The translations under genes were made by a program, and so were the position numbers. Below, in pieces: positions 9,383 to 24,300 of a DNA stretch of 64,000 nt. Source of the stretch: Pachyseris speciosa (Eukaryota > Cnidaria > Anthozoa > Scleractinia > Pachyseridae); NCBI GenBank assembly GCA_016490735.1, contig JAEMWC010000001.1, positions 815,001 to 879,000 of the forward strand. Reading direction: 5' to 3'. The first letter of the stretch is position 1, and the number at the start of each line of letters is the position of its first letter. Below the pieces are notes generated by a model that ran no database searches, had not been told where the DNA came from, and was given only the letters and a program-made list of their open reading frames with translations.

Positions 9383-12300
9383 TCAATGCTTCAGTAAAGA
9401 CGTGACTTGAATACATCCATCGACAGAGCCAGTCAAGCATGTATAGCAGCTCATAGATGAGCTCCAGTCCACACTCACCACTGGGGACTTGTGGTTTGGC
9501 AAAGACAGCACTTGACACAAGCTTTGGTTTTTCTCCACCTGCAAGGAAAATAAAAGGCCTTGATGAGGACACGTGGTTACTGGTTATGAAAACACACGTA
9601 CAAGGAGAAGGAAAAGAATCGGCAAATGTGAGTAAAATTATTCATCATTGCAGCTATACATCTAACATCTCCAGATAAAGCCAGTACATAGTATAGCAAT
9701 CACTCAATTATAAAAACAAAAACATTTATTTCCAAGTTCTAAAAGTTACGATTAAAACTCAACTTCTTGTAAAGCAGTGCAAACACACTATTATTCCGGG
9801 TAGCCCGTTCGCTGAACCAGACTCATTCAAACATTCGACTTACTGTTCTTGGCCGACAAGTTGTTTGAAACTAAAAAATACTTAGCAGAAAAAGTCACAT
9901 ACAACTGTGAACGGTGCATCATAGAAGCGTTGAAAAAAAGTCGTCTGTAAAGAGAGTGTATTTTACCGTTGTAATCAGCGAATTGCATTGTAGTGAAGAG
10001 AACCAGAAGTATAAATTTTCAGTGTTTGTCATGAACCATCTGCAAACGGTTAGACTTTCTAGTCTTCTCGGATAAGGATGATAAACCGTAGGCCCCGTCT
10101 CACAACACTTGTTCCTAATAATCTGGGGGACGTTAAAGAACCCACACACTGTTCGAAAAGAGTAGGGATGTAGTTCCCGGTGTGGTGGTCTATCTCTATC
10201 TTTCATCTGTCTTTGACATTCATGTGTGGGTTGGGTTGGGTGGGTGGGATCAAATATGGACTGATAGCGGCTGCCAGAGGCGCCTTTTACAGGCTGACGT
10301 CCGATCTAGAGAAGCATTGTAAATCGCCATGAAACTAAGTGATATGTGCGGTATATAAATCCATTACCATTTCCATTACCAACTCGTAAAACATAATGAC
10401 ATGATTCCACCAGGGAATCGCCGGTGTGAGGAAACAAAACTATTCCTTGCACAGAAATCAAATAAATGTTTCGGCGCTTCATAGGACCTTTGACGAAAGA
10501 TCTTGTCTGTAACGAAAGTATTTTCAAGTTTATTTATTTCAAGTTTATTTCAACTCTTTTACAAGTGGATAATTCTTAGTGGACTGGGCCGCAAATAGCT
10601 TTACAGCTAATCGAGGCGGACCAGTCCTTAAATATTACTATTATAAATATTAATAGGACAAGGACTTTATTTAACAAGGTCTTAGATGCATCTCCCCAAG
10701 AAGTTAGTCCATGCGTTATATAAGGAGCAATGAGAGTCTTATAAATATCAAGAAGGGTTCGATTAGGAACAATATGTCTTAATTCCGCAATTTCGCAGTT
10801 AACTTGTGGGTAGCCAACGATTTTTAGATTGTACTGGTAGCTGTACTGTTGTAACGCTTCCACAGCGTTAGATATCTCCTTGAATTTCACAGAAAGGTTT
10901 GACAAATCTTTGCCAAGTTTGGATATTTTTCCCTGGATAGCAGATTGAGAAACCTGCATGTCATCATATTCGTCACTAAGAAACTGCAGACTGTTTTCAA
11001 GTTCACGAGTCGGTGAAGGTGACGAAGGACCGCTATCTTGTCTTGTTCCGGCCGTTATCTCTTTCTTCTCCAACAACTCTTTCAACTCTTTGAAATCTTT
11101 GGTTAGGGTCTCAAGATTACGTTTTAAGTCATCGTTTTCCTTTTTAAGTGACTGGATATTAGTTTTCGTCATCGTTGAATGTTTTTGAAAGTGAAATTTA
11201 GCTAAATACGGAGCTCGGAAATTTCGTGTGTACTACCTGAAGCTCTCAGGTCTCGAAACGTCCGTTTGAATCAGTTCATTGTGCTAAAGTGAACTAAACA
11301 TATAACTTTTTCAGCGCTTGCCGAGGCCGCAAATAATGGAATATTCCCAAGGGACTCTTGCCGGCTTTATTTATGCAAATGAAGCATAACATAATTATGA
11401 CAGCCAACTGTCACATGAGATTCTCATGAAACCTCGCATATTTACTAAATGCGGCATGATAAATTGATCTATGGAGGTTGTTTTTTGTTTGTATGCAAAA
11501 TATGAAAAATTATTATGTTGCGTGACATCGTCGAAGTGGTCCACAACTATATAGCTATATAGCTTTCTAAAAAAAATAGTAATTTGATCGTAAAAAGCAA
11601 CGTTAAGAACTCGAGAAAACCTCGAGCCGTTTCGGTACACAGTTGGTTTTACTTCGGGCTTCCGACAGTCGAACTTACTTACTTACTTACTGAGACCGTG
11701 ACATAGAGGATACTGGCTATAAGCCAGTAACCATGCACTTTACTTCTTTAGTGCCTTGCAGTGCGTTTAATTTCCGCTATAAAAACTCACTCAGAAACTC
11801 AAATACAAAGCAAGAGAAATAATTCTGGTTCGTAACGAGGTTATAAGCACTGTACTAAGAATACCACGAAGTGCTACGAAGTCTAGCAAAACGCAACTTT
11901 ATCTTTTTGAATGAATCAGAATAGCCGGTAGTGTTTTTTTTAATTAAGAGAGAAGTTTGTTTAACATCAAGATATATGCCTAGGCAATCATGTTAACCCC
12001 ACAAAAGTTACAATAACCGCAATAAAAAGCGCAACTTTGAGTAGAAACATCAACCCTTAGTAGGTTACTAATTATCTAAAACTCACTTTGTGTATGACTC
12101 CACTTTCTGTGCCACACGTTAGTAGGTATTGTCCTTCGGCATCAAAAGCGAACATCCTTCCATACGACGACGGCGACGACGTGTATTTAGATCTATTTTG
12201 CGAGAGACTAGCTCCTTCTGTCTCACACCATACTGCTCCTTCCTGAATATCAAGGTCGGCAATCTTCTGCCCCATGCGGTGTACACTCCACTGAGAGAAC

Positions 12301-15300
12301 TACACGTAAACAAACAGTTGTTCGAAAGCCGATTAACCCTAACCCAGGATAAGGAGTTATCCTAAGTTTTCATCTCGCTCGTTGAGAAGGTTTTGTAACT
12401 CAAATTTTACGCTTAAAATAAAGTTAAATTCCAGCCAAAACTTTAGGTGTAAAATCGCTTGGAAATGTTTTTATTGAACAATTACTAAACTGGACGCAAA
12501 GTTCACTGTAATCCAGGATTAGCTTAATCGTGCTTTGAACAACTGAGCTCAGAAAGTCATCGCCTCAAATGTAGTCCTTACAGTGACGACATTCTGACAC
12601 TCAATAATTGCAGGTGGGAGGGGGGGGGGGAGGGTGGGGGGAGGTTGGGAGACCAGAGGAAATCTTTCTTGTACCATTGTAGGCTATGCGCTGTCACCAA
12701 AACAGTTGCTTAGAAATTGACCTTCGGGTGATAAAGATGGACTCAAATACAGCATATGGAACCCAGGTCAAAGGTTTGTAGAGGTGGCAGTTGTGTGCAC
12801 AGTTGTTGAAGCAGCCAAAGGAGCTGGGAAACGAAAGTACGACTCAGCGATACAGGAACAGTGCTCTGCCAACTGAGCTATCCAGCCAAATGGGAGCCGG
12901 TGATTTGACTCAGCGATACAGGAACAGTGCTCTGCCAACTGAGCTATCCTGCCAAATGGGAGCTGGTGATTTGACTCAGCGATACCGGAACAGTGCTCTG
13001 CCAACTGAGCTATCCAGCCAAATGGGAGCTGGTGATTTGACTCAGCGATACCGGAACAGTGCTCTGCCAACTGAGCTATCCAGCCAAATGGGAGCTGGTG
13101 ATTTGACTCAGCGATACCGGAACAGTGCTCTGCCAACTGAGCTATCCAGCCAAATGGGAGCTGGTGATTTGACTCAGCGATACCGGAACAGTGCTCTGCC
13201 AACTGAGCTATCCAGCCAAATGGGAGCAGGTGATTTGACTCAGCGATACCGGAACAGTGCTCTGCCAACTGAGCTATCCAGCCAAATGGGAGCCGGTGAT
13301 TTGACTCAGCGATACCGGAACAGTGCTCTGCCAACTGAGCTATCCAGCCAAATGGGAGCTGGTGATTTGACTCAGCGATACCGGAACAGTGCTCTGCCAA
13401 CTGAGCTATCCAGCCAAATGGGAGCCGGTGATTTGACTCAGCGATACCGGAACAGTGCTCTGCCAACTGAGCTATCCAGCCAAATGGGAGCCGGTGATTT
13501 GACTCAGCGATACCGGAACAGTGCTCTGCCAACTGAGCTATCCAGCCAAATGGGAGCCGGTGATTTGACTCAGCGATACCGGAACAGTGCTCTGCCAACT
13601 GAGCTATCCAGCCAAATGGGAGCCGGTGATTTGACTCAGCGATACCGGAACAGTGCTCTGCCAACTGAGCTATCCAGCCAAATGGGAGCCGGTGATTTGA
13701 CTCAGCGATACCGGAACAGTGCTCTGCCAACTGAGCTATCCAGCCAAATGGGAGCCGGTGATTTGAATCAGCGATACCGGAACAGTGCTCTGCCAACTGA
13801 GCTATCCAGCCAAATGGAAGCCGGTGATTTGACTCAGCGATACCGGAACAATGCTCTGCCAACTGAGCTATCCAGCCAAATGGGAGCCAGTGATTTGACT
13901 CAGCGATACCGGAACAGTGCTCTGCCAACTGAGCTATCGTGCCAAATGGGAGCCGGTGATTTGACTCAGCAATACCGGAACAGTGCTCTGCCAACTGAGC
14001 TATCCAGACAAATTGGAGCCGGTGATTTGGTCAGTTTGTAATAAGCCCATGCACGATAAATAGGTGAAAGATCTTACAGATATGGAAGACTATCATAGTG
14101 GTGTACGCAAAAAGACTTTAAACTGCCCTTATCATAGCATAATAGCGACAGAACAGAAAACAGATGCTAATAATAAGTGTTTCAAGCCTCAACATACAAG
14201 CAGTTCAGCCAAAAGCAGAAATCGTCCGGAAATTCCTAAACTTTAACGACTAGCTGGAAGAATAGATGATGTGGTTACCTTGCCATCTGTTCCCATGCTG
14301 TAAGCAGTGGTCTCATCTGCACTGAACTGCACTGAACACACTTCACCCACATGAGCTTGCCAACCAATTAAGCAGTCAAACGACCTCATATCTGTCAAAT
14401 ACACCAGTAAAGTACATTCAAATCAACTGAACGATTATACCAACCAACGAAGCACTCTATTTAATAACCTGTAAATGGTAATACTGAATGTTCAGAGTAC
14501 TATCGTTTTCCTGTCTATTAGGTGAACCAACTGGATGTGGGCAAACAATTGTTGAAAAACCACCAATCTTGACTTAGCAGAGGCGAGTTCTCCCTTGTCT
14601 TGCAACAGTAACAAATTTTGACTGGATTGGCTAGTGAACGCCGTTAGTTTTAACTGACCTAATACAGTAACTTGCATGACTTTGAGTTCACTACAAATAA
14701 AAAGGTATGTCGCACCAAGTCATGTCCATAATCAACTGTCCAACCGTGAGATGAACCCGTCTCTTTAAGTGCTCATTTGAACTCATGATTTACAAACAAT
14801 TCCATTCTACAGTGCCCTTCTTTCTGCTGATTCATACAAAGCACCAGTTTTTGGGATTCAGTTGACAACCGAATTTTGTTTCATCATTATTCTTTGGCTG
14901 CTTCCAAAGTTACTGTAATAGTTTCAACGTTCTTTTAGCTCCCGCTATGATCCGTTGATTACTTGAGCTATGATCGCTGCCCAGTGCTGATTAGTTTATT
15001 TTGCAAGCGTTAAAACAAAAATTGAGACTGGGAGTATGTTTGTACCAAGCGAGCCTCGCAGATACAGTTACGTGCCTCTAGTAGGGAGCAAAACAATCTG
15101 GTAGCAAGTTCCCATATAAAGCCTGAAACTGAAGCTTAAAATACTTTATTTACCAAACAGACGTATCATGCCGTCAGCTCCCCCTGATATGCAGAGTGTT
15201 CCATTGTGGTTAAATGCTGTGCAGTTTATACATGTTGTCACTGGTTCCAACCGAAGCTGGCGCTGAAACAGAAAAATGAAACTTGGCGATTATAATTGAA

Positions 15301-18300
15301 CGCCAATCAAGCATGGATAAGCCAGACTCAGTAAGACGTACAAAATGAACTAGATAATCGAAAAGACAGACAAAGAAAATAATATTCAACACATGGAAAA
15401 ACTGTAGCCACAGAAACACAAATTAATGGCATGTCAAACTTGGCTAACATAAAGTGAATAAAACCTACTTGTTTGACTGGTGTGAGTAGTTAATATTCAT
15501 TCACAAATCAAGAGCACAGCAAGTTATGCAGGTAACTGAACTAACAAGGTAGTTTCGCTCCCATTCAGTTGACCCGTTACTGAGGTCGTTTAGCTCTACA
15601 GATGAAGTAGATTCGCTCCTGAACTGTTAGCAGACTCTTTGTTCTCCTATATTACGCAGCGCTTATTGGATGATGCCTACGATATCAAAATTACCGTATA
15701 TTTACATTATCTCCGAACCCTATCACTGCCACATCTTCAATGCAAACTAAAAAAAGCCCTTATTTAAATGATGAAAGATATTTTGTAACCATACCTCAAC
15801 CCTCATGGCTTTCATATCCCAGCACTGCAGTACACCCGCACTGCTCCCTGAAGTGTTGGAACTCAACATACTGGACATTTCATTCAACTTTGATTGGGAC
15901 AACTTTAATGATGACGTCATCGATTTCTTGCTAGCTGCCGCTGAACATACAAATGCACCTCCAGTAGGACTACATGATAGTGACACTATCCTGGGAGACG
16001 GTAAAACGAGCTCATTTCAGCACAAGAATGAAATTCAAATTTCAATGCTGTGATCTCCCCAGCACTCAGATTTGAAAAGTCGTACTCGTAGTCAATATTG
16101 TACTCGCCCAATGATTTAAAAGTCCCCATTATGTTACTGGTGACACTAATCAACGCACCAATCATTTTTCAGTTGTCTGCATCATTTTGACACGTACATG
16201 TGTGGCTGATGACACATGCGCCACCTCTCTGGCTTTTAGGTCAGATAAAACCATACTTGACTCACCTGGGATATTGAGAATCAGTTGAAACGTCACATAT
16301 TGTCTTCTTATTTTCTATGTCATAGAATCTAACTTTGCCATTTCCAGTTCCTAAAAGAAGCTACAAATAAATATGGAAGCAGTGAGAGAAGGATCGCTCA
16401 AGATATGTGCATGTCAGCAAAAGAAAGGAGATCAACATTTACGAGGGGATGACTGAAACAGTGATTGGAGGCTACAGCTGATGCAGAGTGGGAATAATAT
16501 CGCATCATACCTTTCATGACGAGATTCAAAGACACTCTATAGATACATTGTAAGAGAATGTGACGAAGAATGACACATGCTGTAGCAGGCAGGCAGGATG
16601 GCCATGTGATTTGGGGCACTGGATTTCAGTGCGGCCTTTCCTTTGTTTCACCAGAACATCAGAACATTTATGAATGAATTTTACCCTGTTAACTCCTGCG
16701 CGTTTTAGAATAATGAGCTCTCTTAGTCAAGTTCAAATGTATAGAGGATATCAAACATTGTAGGTCTCCCGAACTAACATCTTTTTACACGAGATAGTCA
16801 AAGGAACGTAACTAAAACCCGATGATTAAAGATTTAAGGACCAATTTTTAGCCAGTAAAACGATATTGAAAAAGAAAGTTGCTAACGTTTACAGCAGATT
16901 TGACGAACGCAGGGTTTTCAATAAGTTCTGAAATAGTTGTCTGAGCTAACTAAAGTAGGCGGCGACCCGATGAATTTTTTTAATAATTTGAGTGAAAAAA
17001 TGGACAAAGTAGGCAGCGGTAAGAGGTAAATTCTGACAAAGTAGGTGGAGATTTTCGCCAGTTGCCGGCTTCTAATGAAACCCCTGCGAACGCCCCCAGT
17101 ATACAAAGTTTCAATGTTTGACACAACTTCATGGTTATGTTTGCTTGGCTTAAATGCTTTACAATGATCTAATTGGTAAGTTGAAAACCCCCATCACTGT
17201 CGCAACAAACAGAAGACAATGAAAAAATCATGACTTGGTCACGAGCCCTGAATCTGATGCCATTTACCAGCCTGCTGTGAAATCTAGAAGGGAGGGGAGT
17301 GGTGGGTCATCGTGGTGCTTGCTCTATATGGTCATAGCAAGAAATCTTGTTTGGATTTTACGATGCTTGATTAACTATTTCATTAATTGTACAATTACAT
17401 ATAGTCAGTCTGTTCCTACTTAATACTCCTAAGTGGTGACTGTCATCTTACCAATCTCTCAGGTTTAGGTGCCCATTCAAGTGATAACAATGGAGATTTA
17501 GACATTATAGTGGCACAAGTCTGAATGTCAGGATGGTGTGTCCAAACCCTGTAAAAAAGGTGCAAATGTTCCATGAAAGACATAAGAAACACATTAGAGT
17601 GTGTTGCAGTCAGGCTATCATAATATTACCAAGACAAAACACTACTGCAGCAAACAATGCTACTGAAGCCTGGGCATTCAACCCTTTATATCAAATGCTC
17701 CCAGCTTACAATTTTCATTATTCAGATTTGATAAATTAAGCTAGCTTGGGGAATGTACATGAAATTCAACTCAGCTGGAGACCATGTTTGGATATCTTTG
17801 ACAAAATATCTACCAGGAAACTTAACACTAAATTGGATGATGATCAGATACACTTTTAACTTGTAAAAATGAGGACAGTCAAAATCATGAAAAACATAAC
17901 TAATAATACAAAATATTATTAGTATATACCACACAAGTGAATAGTGCTTTTCACGCGCTCTAATTGGTTAACTCGGAGGTGATTAGCAAGTACATTGTAC
18001 TATTCACCTCCGAGCAGCCGGCGCGCAAGATTTTACAATTTCTGACCGTTTGTCAGTATATTGTCACACATAAAGTAATGTTTTGGTCCACTAATTATTC
18101 AGCTTGTGTGGTAAATTTATACTAAAACAATTATTCACCTCAGTGTCGGTGAAAGTGGTGGATATTTACCTCGCCGCGAATATCCACCACTATTCACCTC
18201 CACTTCGGCGAATAATTGTTAAATACCATTAACAAGTATGAAAATTGTGAACTTGAAAGTGTTAAATACACATGATTGAGTTGCTGATTAACCTGGTGAT

Positions 18301-21300
18301 TATAAGGATTAGTATCTAGCTACACGTCTGGAAACATGATGGGTGTACAGCTCCGAATCTTACTTTACAATTCCATCTGCATCAGCACTACCAATCATCC
18401 TCCCACTTGAAGAAAATCTGCAGTGAACTATTGCTGAGTGATGCTCTTTGTAAACATCCTGTAGCAAGAAGTATAATTATTCACACAGATTAACCTTGAT
18501 ACGCTACTGCTGAAGATTTAAAGGTTACTGCTACAGTTACATGTACCGACATCACAGCTTAGGAGATTTTCACCTCCTAAACAGGGTACTTGTTCACAAT
18601 CAAGAGTCACTACTGTTTGTGGAAATGACTGTGTGTAAATTATTTTGAATGGGATAGCCTTCGAAAAATGGTTTGCAACCAAGTGTGAGGAAAGGGAGAA
18701 TCACACTTTACAGACATGACTGGCAAGGGTGGCAAGCACTACAAAGGGAAAGGTACAAGGGAAGCAGGTGCGTGCGCAAAGCGAGGAAAGCACTCCTCTT
18801 GATTCGCATGTGCATCTGCTTCCCCCACTTCCCTTTCCCTTTCTAACACCTGCCACACTAGCTACAAAATGACTACTAAACAACAGTGTTTACAGTACAA
18901 AGGACGTCCATTTCATTAGCAATTAAAAATAGCCAAAGAGTGATCAAGTCTGGTCTGATAATAGTACTTTATTACATGAAATGGCAACACTTAAATTTAG
19001 CAACTTTTTGGCTGAGAACAGCAATAAGACAACATTACAGTTGCAGTTTGGTAATTAGGTAAGTTGAAGAAGGTTGTATGATTTTGCTTTTTTTTATATA
19101 GTGATTTAAATGAAGCTAAAAGGAAGACGTCTATGATCATGTCACAGGCAAGCACCATTATTGACGTGAATAAATTTGCCAAAGTTGCAGTTGGGTAGGT
19201 AGGTAGGTGTTTGAAGTTAGTCAAGTTGCGAAAATTATGTGACTTGTTCCAAATTTACACAAAATCGCTAAATTTAAGTGTCACTAAATACAGATAGATA
19301 ACATCACATGTTAGCTAGAACAAAGCAATTCAACAATTGCAGCCACCTGACTGAGAAAGATAAAGGGCTTCTTGTGTTCATCAGCTCCTGAAATATGAAT
19401 GTTACACCTGTAGATCAGTGCTGTTAACTGATGAATTCACTGCTAAGATTGAAACTACCAGTAATTATAACAGTGTAGCTTGACCCTAAATTCCACTACA
19501 CTGGCATCCTACACTGTATACTTTCCAAAACTGCAAAGATTTTTGCAAATATAATATAATGGTTTATTGTAAACTCTTCTTAGATGACATTTAACTTGAG
19601 ACTCGGTATCATGTGATACCACAAGAAACTCACTTAGAAATTTTGCCCCAGATATTTGAGGATTTTGGGGGAGATTCTTACTCACTGGCAAGATACAGCT
19701 GTAGCAGCAGACTAAATAAAATATAAAACATCATAACCTCAGTTCATAAAACAAATTTTTGATGTATTTGAGATGTCATGGGCAGTGATGGTTGAACGCT
19801 TAGAAGATGTTTTCCAAATGTAGTATATAATGTGGTAAAAATGAAAATGTAGCATGTGTGCAGTATATTGTATCAGTTAACAACAACAGTAACACAAAAT
19901 ATGAGAAAAACATCAAGTAATTGCACCCAAAGAAGGACGTTTACCCCTATAGCTTTAATGTTGTTCTAAGGCAATCATGTTTGCTTGTAAACAACATAAA
20001 CAATGTACAGTTTTTCCATTCAACATAAACCACTCTTGCACTGATTATAATTACCGTAAAAGCTCTATCAAGCCCCGGGGGGCTTATTTAATTTCAGGCC
20101 TCATTGATGGGAGGCTTGTTAGAGAGGGGGACTTATTTGAAATCTCAAACATGCTGTTTTCATCTTATGACAGTTTTTGTACCAAACTCAAACAACTGCA
20201 GTGAAACTTGATTATTTAATAAAGAGCAACAAACAGTATTATGTGTTTGAGCGTACATTTGTTTAAAAGTAAACCAACAGGGCTGCATGAAGTGAATTTC
20301 GTAAGAGGGAATAGGAGGGGCTCATTACAAAATCCCATGTTGCAAAAGGGTGGGGGGGGGGGGGGTTATTAGAGAGGGGGGGCTTATTACAAAAAACGAC
20401 TTCCAAACAGGGGGCTTATTAGAGAGGGGGGGCTAATAGAGAGGTGGGGGCTTAATAGAGTTTTACAGTATGTATATTATTTTTGTTTGATGAGCTGTTA
20501 AAAGAAACCCAGGACATGGTTGGCATATCGTGATGTCAAAATATCACAAATGTAATTGACTACATGACTGCTTAATAGAGGTGAATACAATAAAATTAGC
20601 CAATTGGGAATTTTAATGGTGACCGTGTCCACTTGATAGAGGTGATTGCATATATAGATGCCAAATTTACAGTAAATAAGGGGGCTGCTTTTTGGAAATT
20701 TGGTTTTTAAGTGTCTGTTTACTAGGGGGTGACCGCTTAATAGAGGGCCACTTAATAAAGGTTTGACTGTAATCATATGCAAAATAAAATTAAGAGTTAA
20801 ATGCTGGCTGTAAAACACTGAATTTCTTGCTCAGTATTGCACTTTGGGGAATTGCAAAAACAGGGATTGTTGTATATGGGCCAGTTGCTTTTTCCTTTAA
20901 TTTCAATAATTAAATCATGTAACTTTCATCACACTAGCCTGTTCCAGGCATTCAGATAGTAAACAGGGCACGATAGTACTTGCAGAGCGAGGCAAAAATA
21001 AAGTGGCGCAAAATGGCTCCATTCTTTGCCATTTTATTTTTGCCTCGCTCTGCCAGTACTATTGGGGCCCGTTTACTATCTGAACGCCTGGAACAGGCTA
21101 TCGTCACAAACATACCTTCACGATGAACTGCTCTGGAATATCCCCCATCTACAAAGGGAAAAAACCTGATACTGTACTTTTGGTTTTCATGAGGGTCTAA
21201 TATTATTTTCATTAGTTTCATGATATCTGTTCAGTGGAGGGTAGTTCGCCTTAGGCTTTCGGCAACAATTAAAGAGTTAACTCGGATTCTCGTAACCGAA

Positions 21301-24300
21301 ATGTGGCCTAAAAGATTAGCAATTTGGAAATCATAGCCCCTGAGGTTTTCGGAAAGGTCATATTTGCTGTTTTTGGCAGCAAAAACAACAGCTAGCATTT
21401 TCGGACAGAAAATAGTTCCCTAGAAAATTCGTGGAAAGTTCATATCAGCTAGCATTTTCTCAAAGGAAGATTTTGTTCCCTGACATTTTCGGGCAAACAA
21501 AATTTCAGCTAAGGAATCCAAACAGATCAAATTCTTCTAGTTAAAGAAAACATCACTCTAAACAGACTTCAAACACCATAAGGTACTTGAAACTGCCTTT
21601 CTATAGCTTTTGGATTATTTGGCTCGTTGGGTGCTCCTGTTATAAGCCAATAAGATAGGCAGATGCTAAAAACAATACCTGCTTTATCTTCAAGTAGCTC
21701 TAATGGAGTTGTTTTAAGTCTCCCAGGTAAAGTCTTGGCCCTACGAATTGAAAACCCAGACTTTTCACCATCCTCTTGGTTCTCATCCCCTCGATCTAAG
21801 CTTTGAGATTTTGTAACAACACTTTTAACAGACTTAGAGGTCTTAGCATCTTCCTCTTCATTTGGAGCATTGGTTTGCATTTCAGCCTCTTGTCCTTGAG
21901 GTTTGTCAAATGATGTAGATACACCCAGCACAGTTGATGTTAACTGTTCTTCCTCAAGCAAAGATAGCTGCTTTGGCTGTTCCGGCAAAACAAAAACCAC
22001 AAACTCAATGGGCACAATAACAACAACAACAATAACAATAACAACAACAACAACAACAATAACAATAACAACAACAACAACAATAACATATGTCAGGAAT
22101 GTTATTTCTGACCAATCACGTGCCACAAACCCACTTGCCAAACTGCAGAGTGTTTCCTGTTGTTTGTTAAACTATGTTTCTATACTGAAGTTCAGAATGA
22201 TTGCGAAAAAGCAAGTTGCGCGAATGAAATAAACAAAACCCAGAAAAAACGATTCTTCTAGCCAAAGAAATATCGCTTTGTACCTTGCAACATCGTTTTC
22301 AGCAAGTTTTGCACTTATTTTGATTTCGATCAAACCCGACCTGAAACGGATGTTCTGTTTGCGGTTTTGGTGTGTGAAATCCTCGAACGTGATTGGCTAG
22401 AAGACAATAAACATTCCTGACATATTTCAGGTGTTCAAGGTCTTCCCAGTCACACTGTAATAATAATATTACAATTAGATTATTTTTTCCTTTAAAAAGG
22501 AAGCAGGAAAGAAAAAAGAAAAAATGAAATAAAATCATTCCTACTTAATAAATTATGACTATTAAACATTGCAATCTCCTATAAATAATAAATTTCGTAT
22601 ATATCTAGTTTCATATTTAAACGTCTCTTGAGGAAGTATCTGCCCAAGAAAAAAAAATAGTAATAAACTTAATGGATGGTGACTACATTAAAATTTAAGC
22701 AGCAATTGTCAAAGAAGTCACCTATCTTTTGAAAGGGTGTCCTTGAACATCTGACACTTGCATGCACTGATTTTAAAATGATGATAATGACAACAACAAC
22801 AATAATAATAATAATAATAATAATAGTGTCCCTGTCAGGGTCTTTTCAGGGTTAATGAAATAACTATTTGATAATGTCAACTCTGAAAAAACATCCTGCA
22901 AACAAACAATAATGCCAAATTTTCTTCAGTTCACATAGTTAAGATGGGTGAAAGATGAATAGAAAAACTTTGAAGAAAGGATAATGTGATGTTATTTTTT
23001 GCTTATGTGACTAACTGTCACTTTACTTTTCTTGCCATTTCATCTCGTACATGTAACTGATTGGTTAAGCCACGCAATTGTTGTATCAAAAAAGTCAGTG
23101 TTTGTGGTTTTCATAGTCTCGCTGTAACAAGAACACAGCAAAATGTAAACAAAACATTTCCATTTACTTTACATAATTTCCCTTATTGTTGTTTTGCTAA
23201 TGTTTACAAGATGTTCTTTAAGAGTTATCACTATCCTGTAAATCAGATTGATGGAATACAGACAAACATTACTGTAAGATTGCATGGTAAGTTGACCATG
23301 AAAAAGCTTGGCTCCCACTAAAAGTGCTTCAAATGTGTGCATTCTTTTTACAAAAAGACCATTTTGGCAGGCCATTACTGAGAAATGGAAACAGCCATAC
23401 TGTAACTAACTTTTTGTATCTTGTATGAACAGTCAAAAGGTGATGATTTAGCTTGAGAAATTGGTCATCCTGTAATGTTACCTGTATCTGTTGTTGCTGC
23501 TGCTGCCTTAGTAACTGTTGTCTTTTCAGTTTGCCCTGTGTATTTTCTCCGTGAGCCTGCTGCTGCTGTTGTTTTGGATCTTTCCCTTTCTTGTTCTTGT
23601 CATGCTTGTCCTTGAACAAGCTGGAAAACCTTTTTTGCACAGTAGGTAGAAACTTTTGTGACCTAAAATTAAACAGTTCAAAGGTAACTATATAGCAGTT
23701 ATGGTAGGTGACGAGTTTAGTGTTACCACCTTACACCATGTAATAAGTATAAGGGAGCCTGAATTTATATGGGCTCTACTGGCTCTCTGTATGGTTTCTC
23801 TTTGCTATTTGTACCCACCATTCTTCCTACTTTTGTATTTTTAGGTTGATGTAAGAATCTAACTTGCGTGATGAATAACCTTTGATTTGACTTGTTGCTT
23901 TAGAGGGCTGAATTTTCTCTAGGATGAAACTCAATGATGTTATCCAGACACAACAATTTCTCATCCTCACTGTACATGTTGGACTCATGTGAAAATTAGA
24001 AAGGAACACACCCCCGGAGGGGGTACTCCCTATAATGGGCTATACGGGGAGGCTCCGCCTGAAAGGGGTACCTTTTTCATGCTTCAGGTATATGAAAGGG
24101 TAGGGATTTCATGAGTTGAAGTATATGAAAGGCTAGGGAAATCTGTCATTTAGGTATTTAAAAGGGCCTTTCATTAAATATTTCAAACACAAGTACCTTA
24201 CGATGGTACTGTTTTAATTTATTGAACACTGTTTTAGGTATACGAAAAGGGTACCATTTGTCAATGGAAGGTATACAAAAGGGGTACCTTTTCTGTCAAA

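Noticed and set aside
12841..14029. Resemblance to a CRISPR array
   Set aside because: The repeats are contiguous 66-bp units with no unique spacers, in a eukaryotic intron.
12768..14041. Two overlapping open frames of over 400 codons encoding repeated [15 protein letters not shown] or [15 protein letters not shown] units
   Set aside because: They are forced by a 66-bp tandem repeat without stops in these frames. The unit is a tRNA-like SINE fragment and the array lies in an intron.
22025..22141. Poly-Val/Ile extension upstream of WDR91 exon 6
   Set aside because: It is the translation of the TTG/ATTGTT microsatellite upstream of the acceptor. The exon starts near 21976 (or up to about 25 bp earlier).
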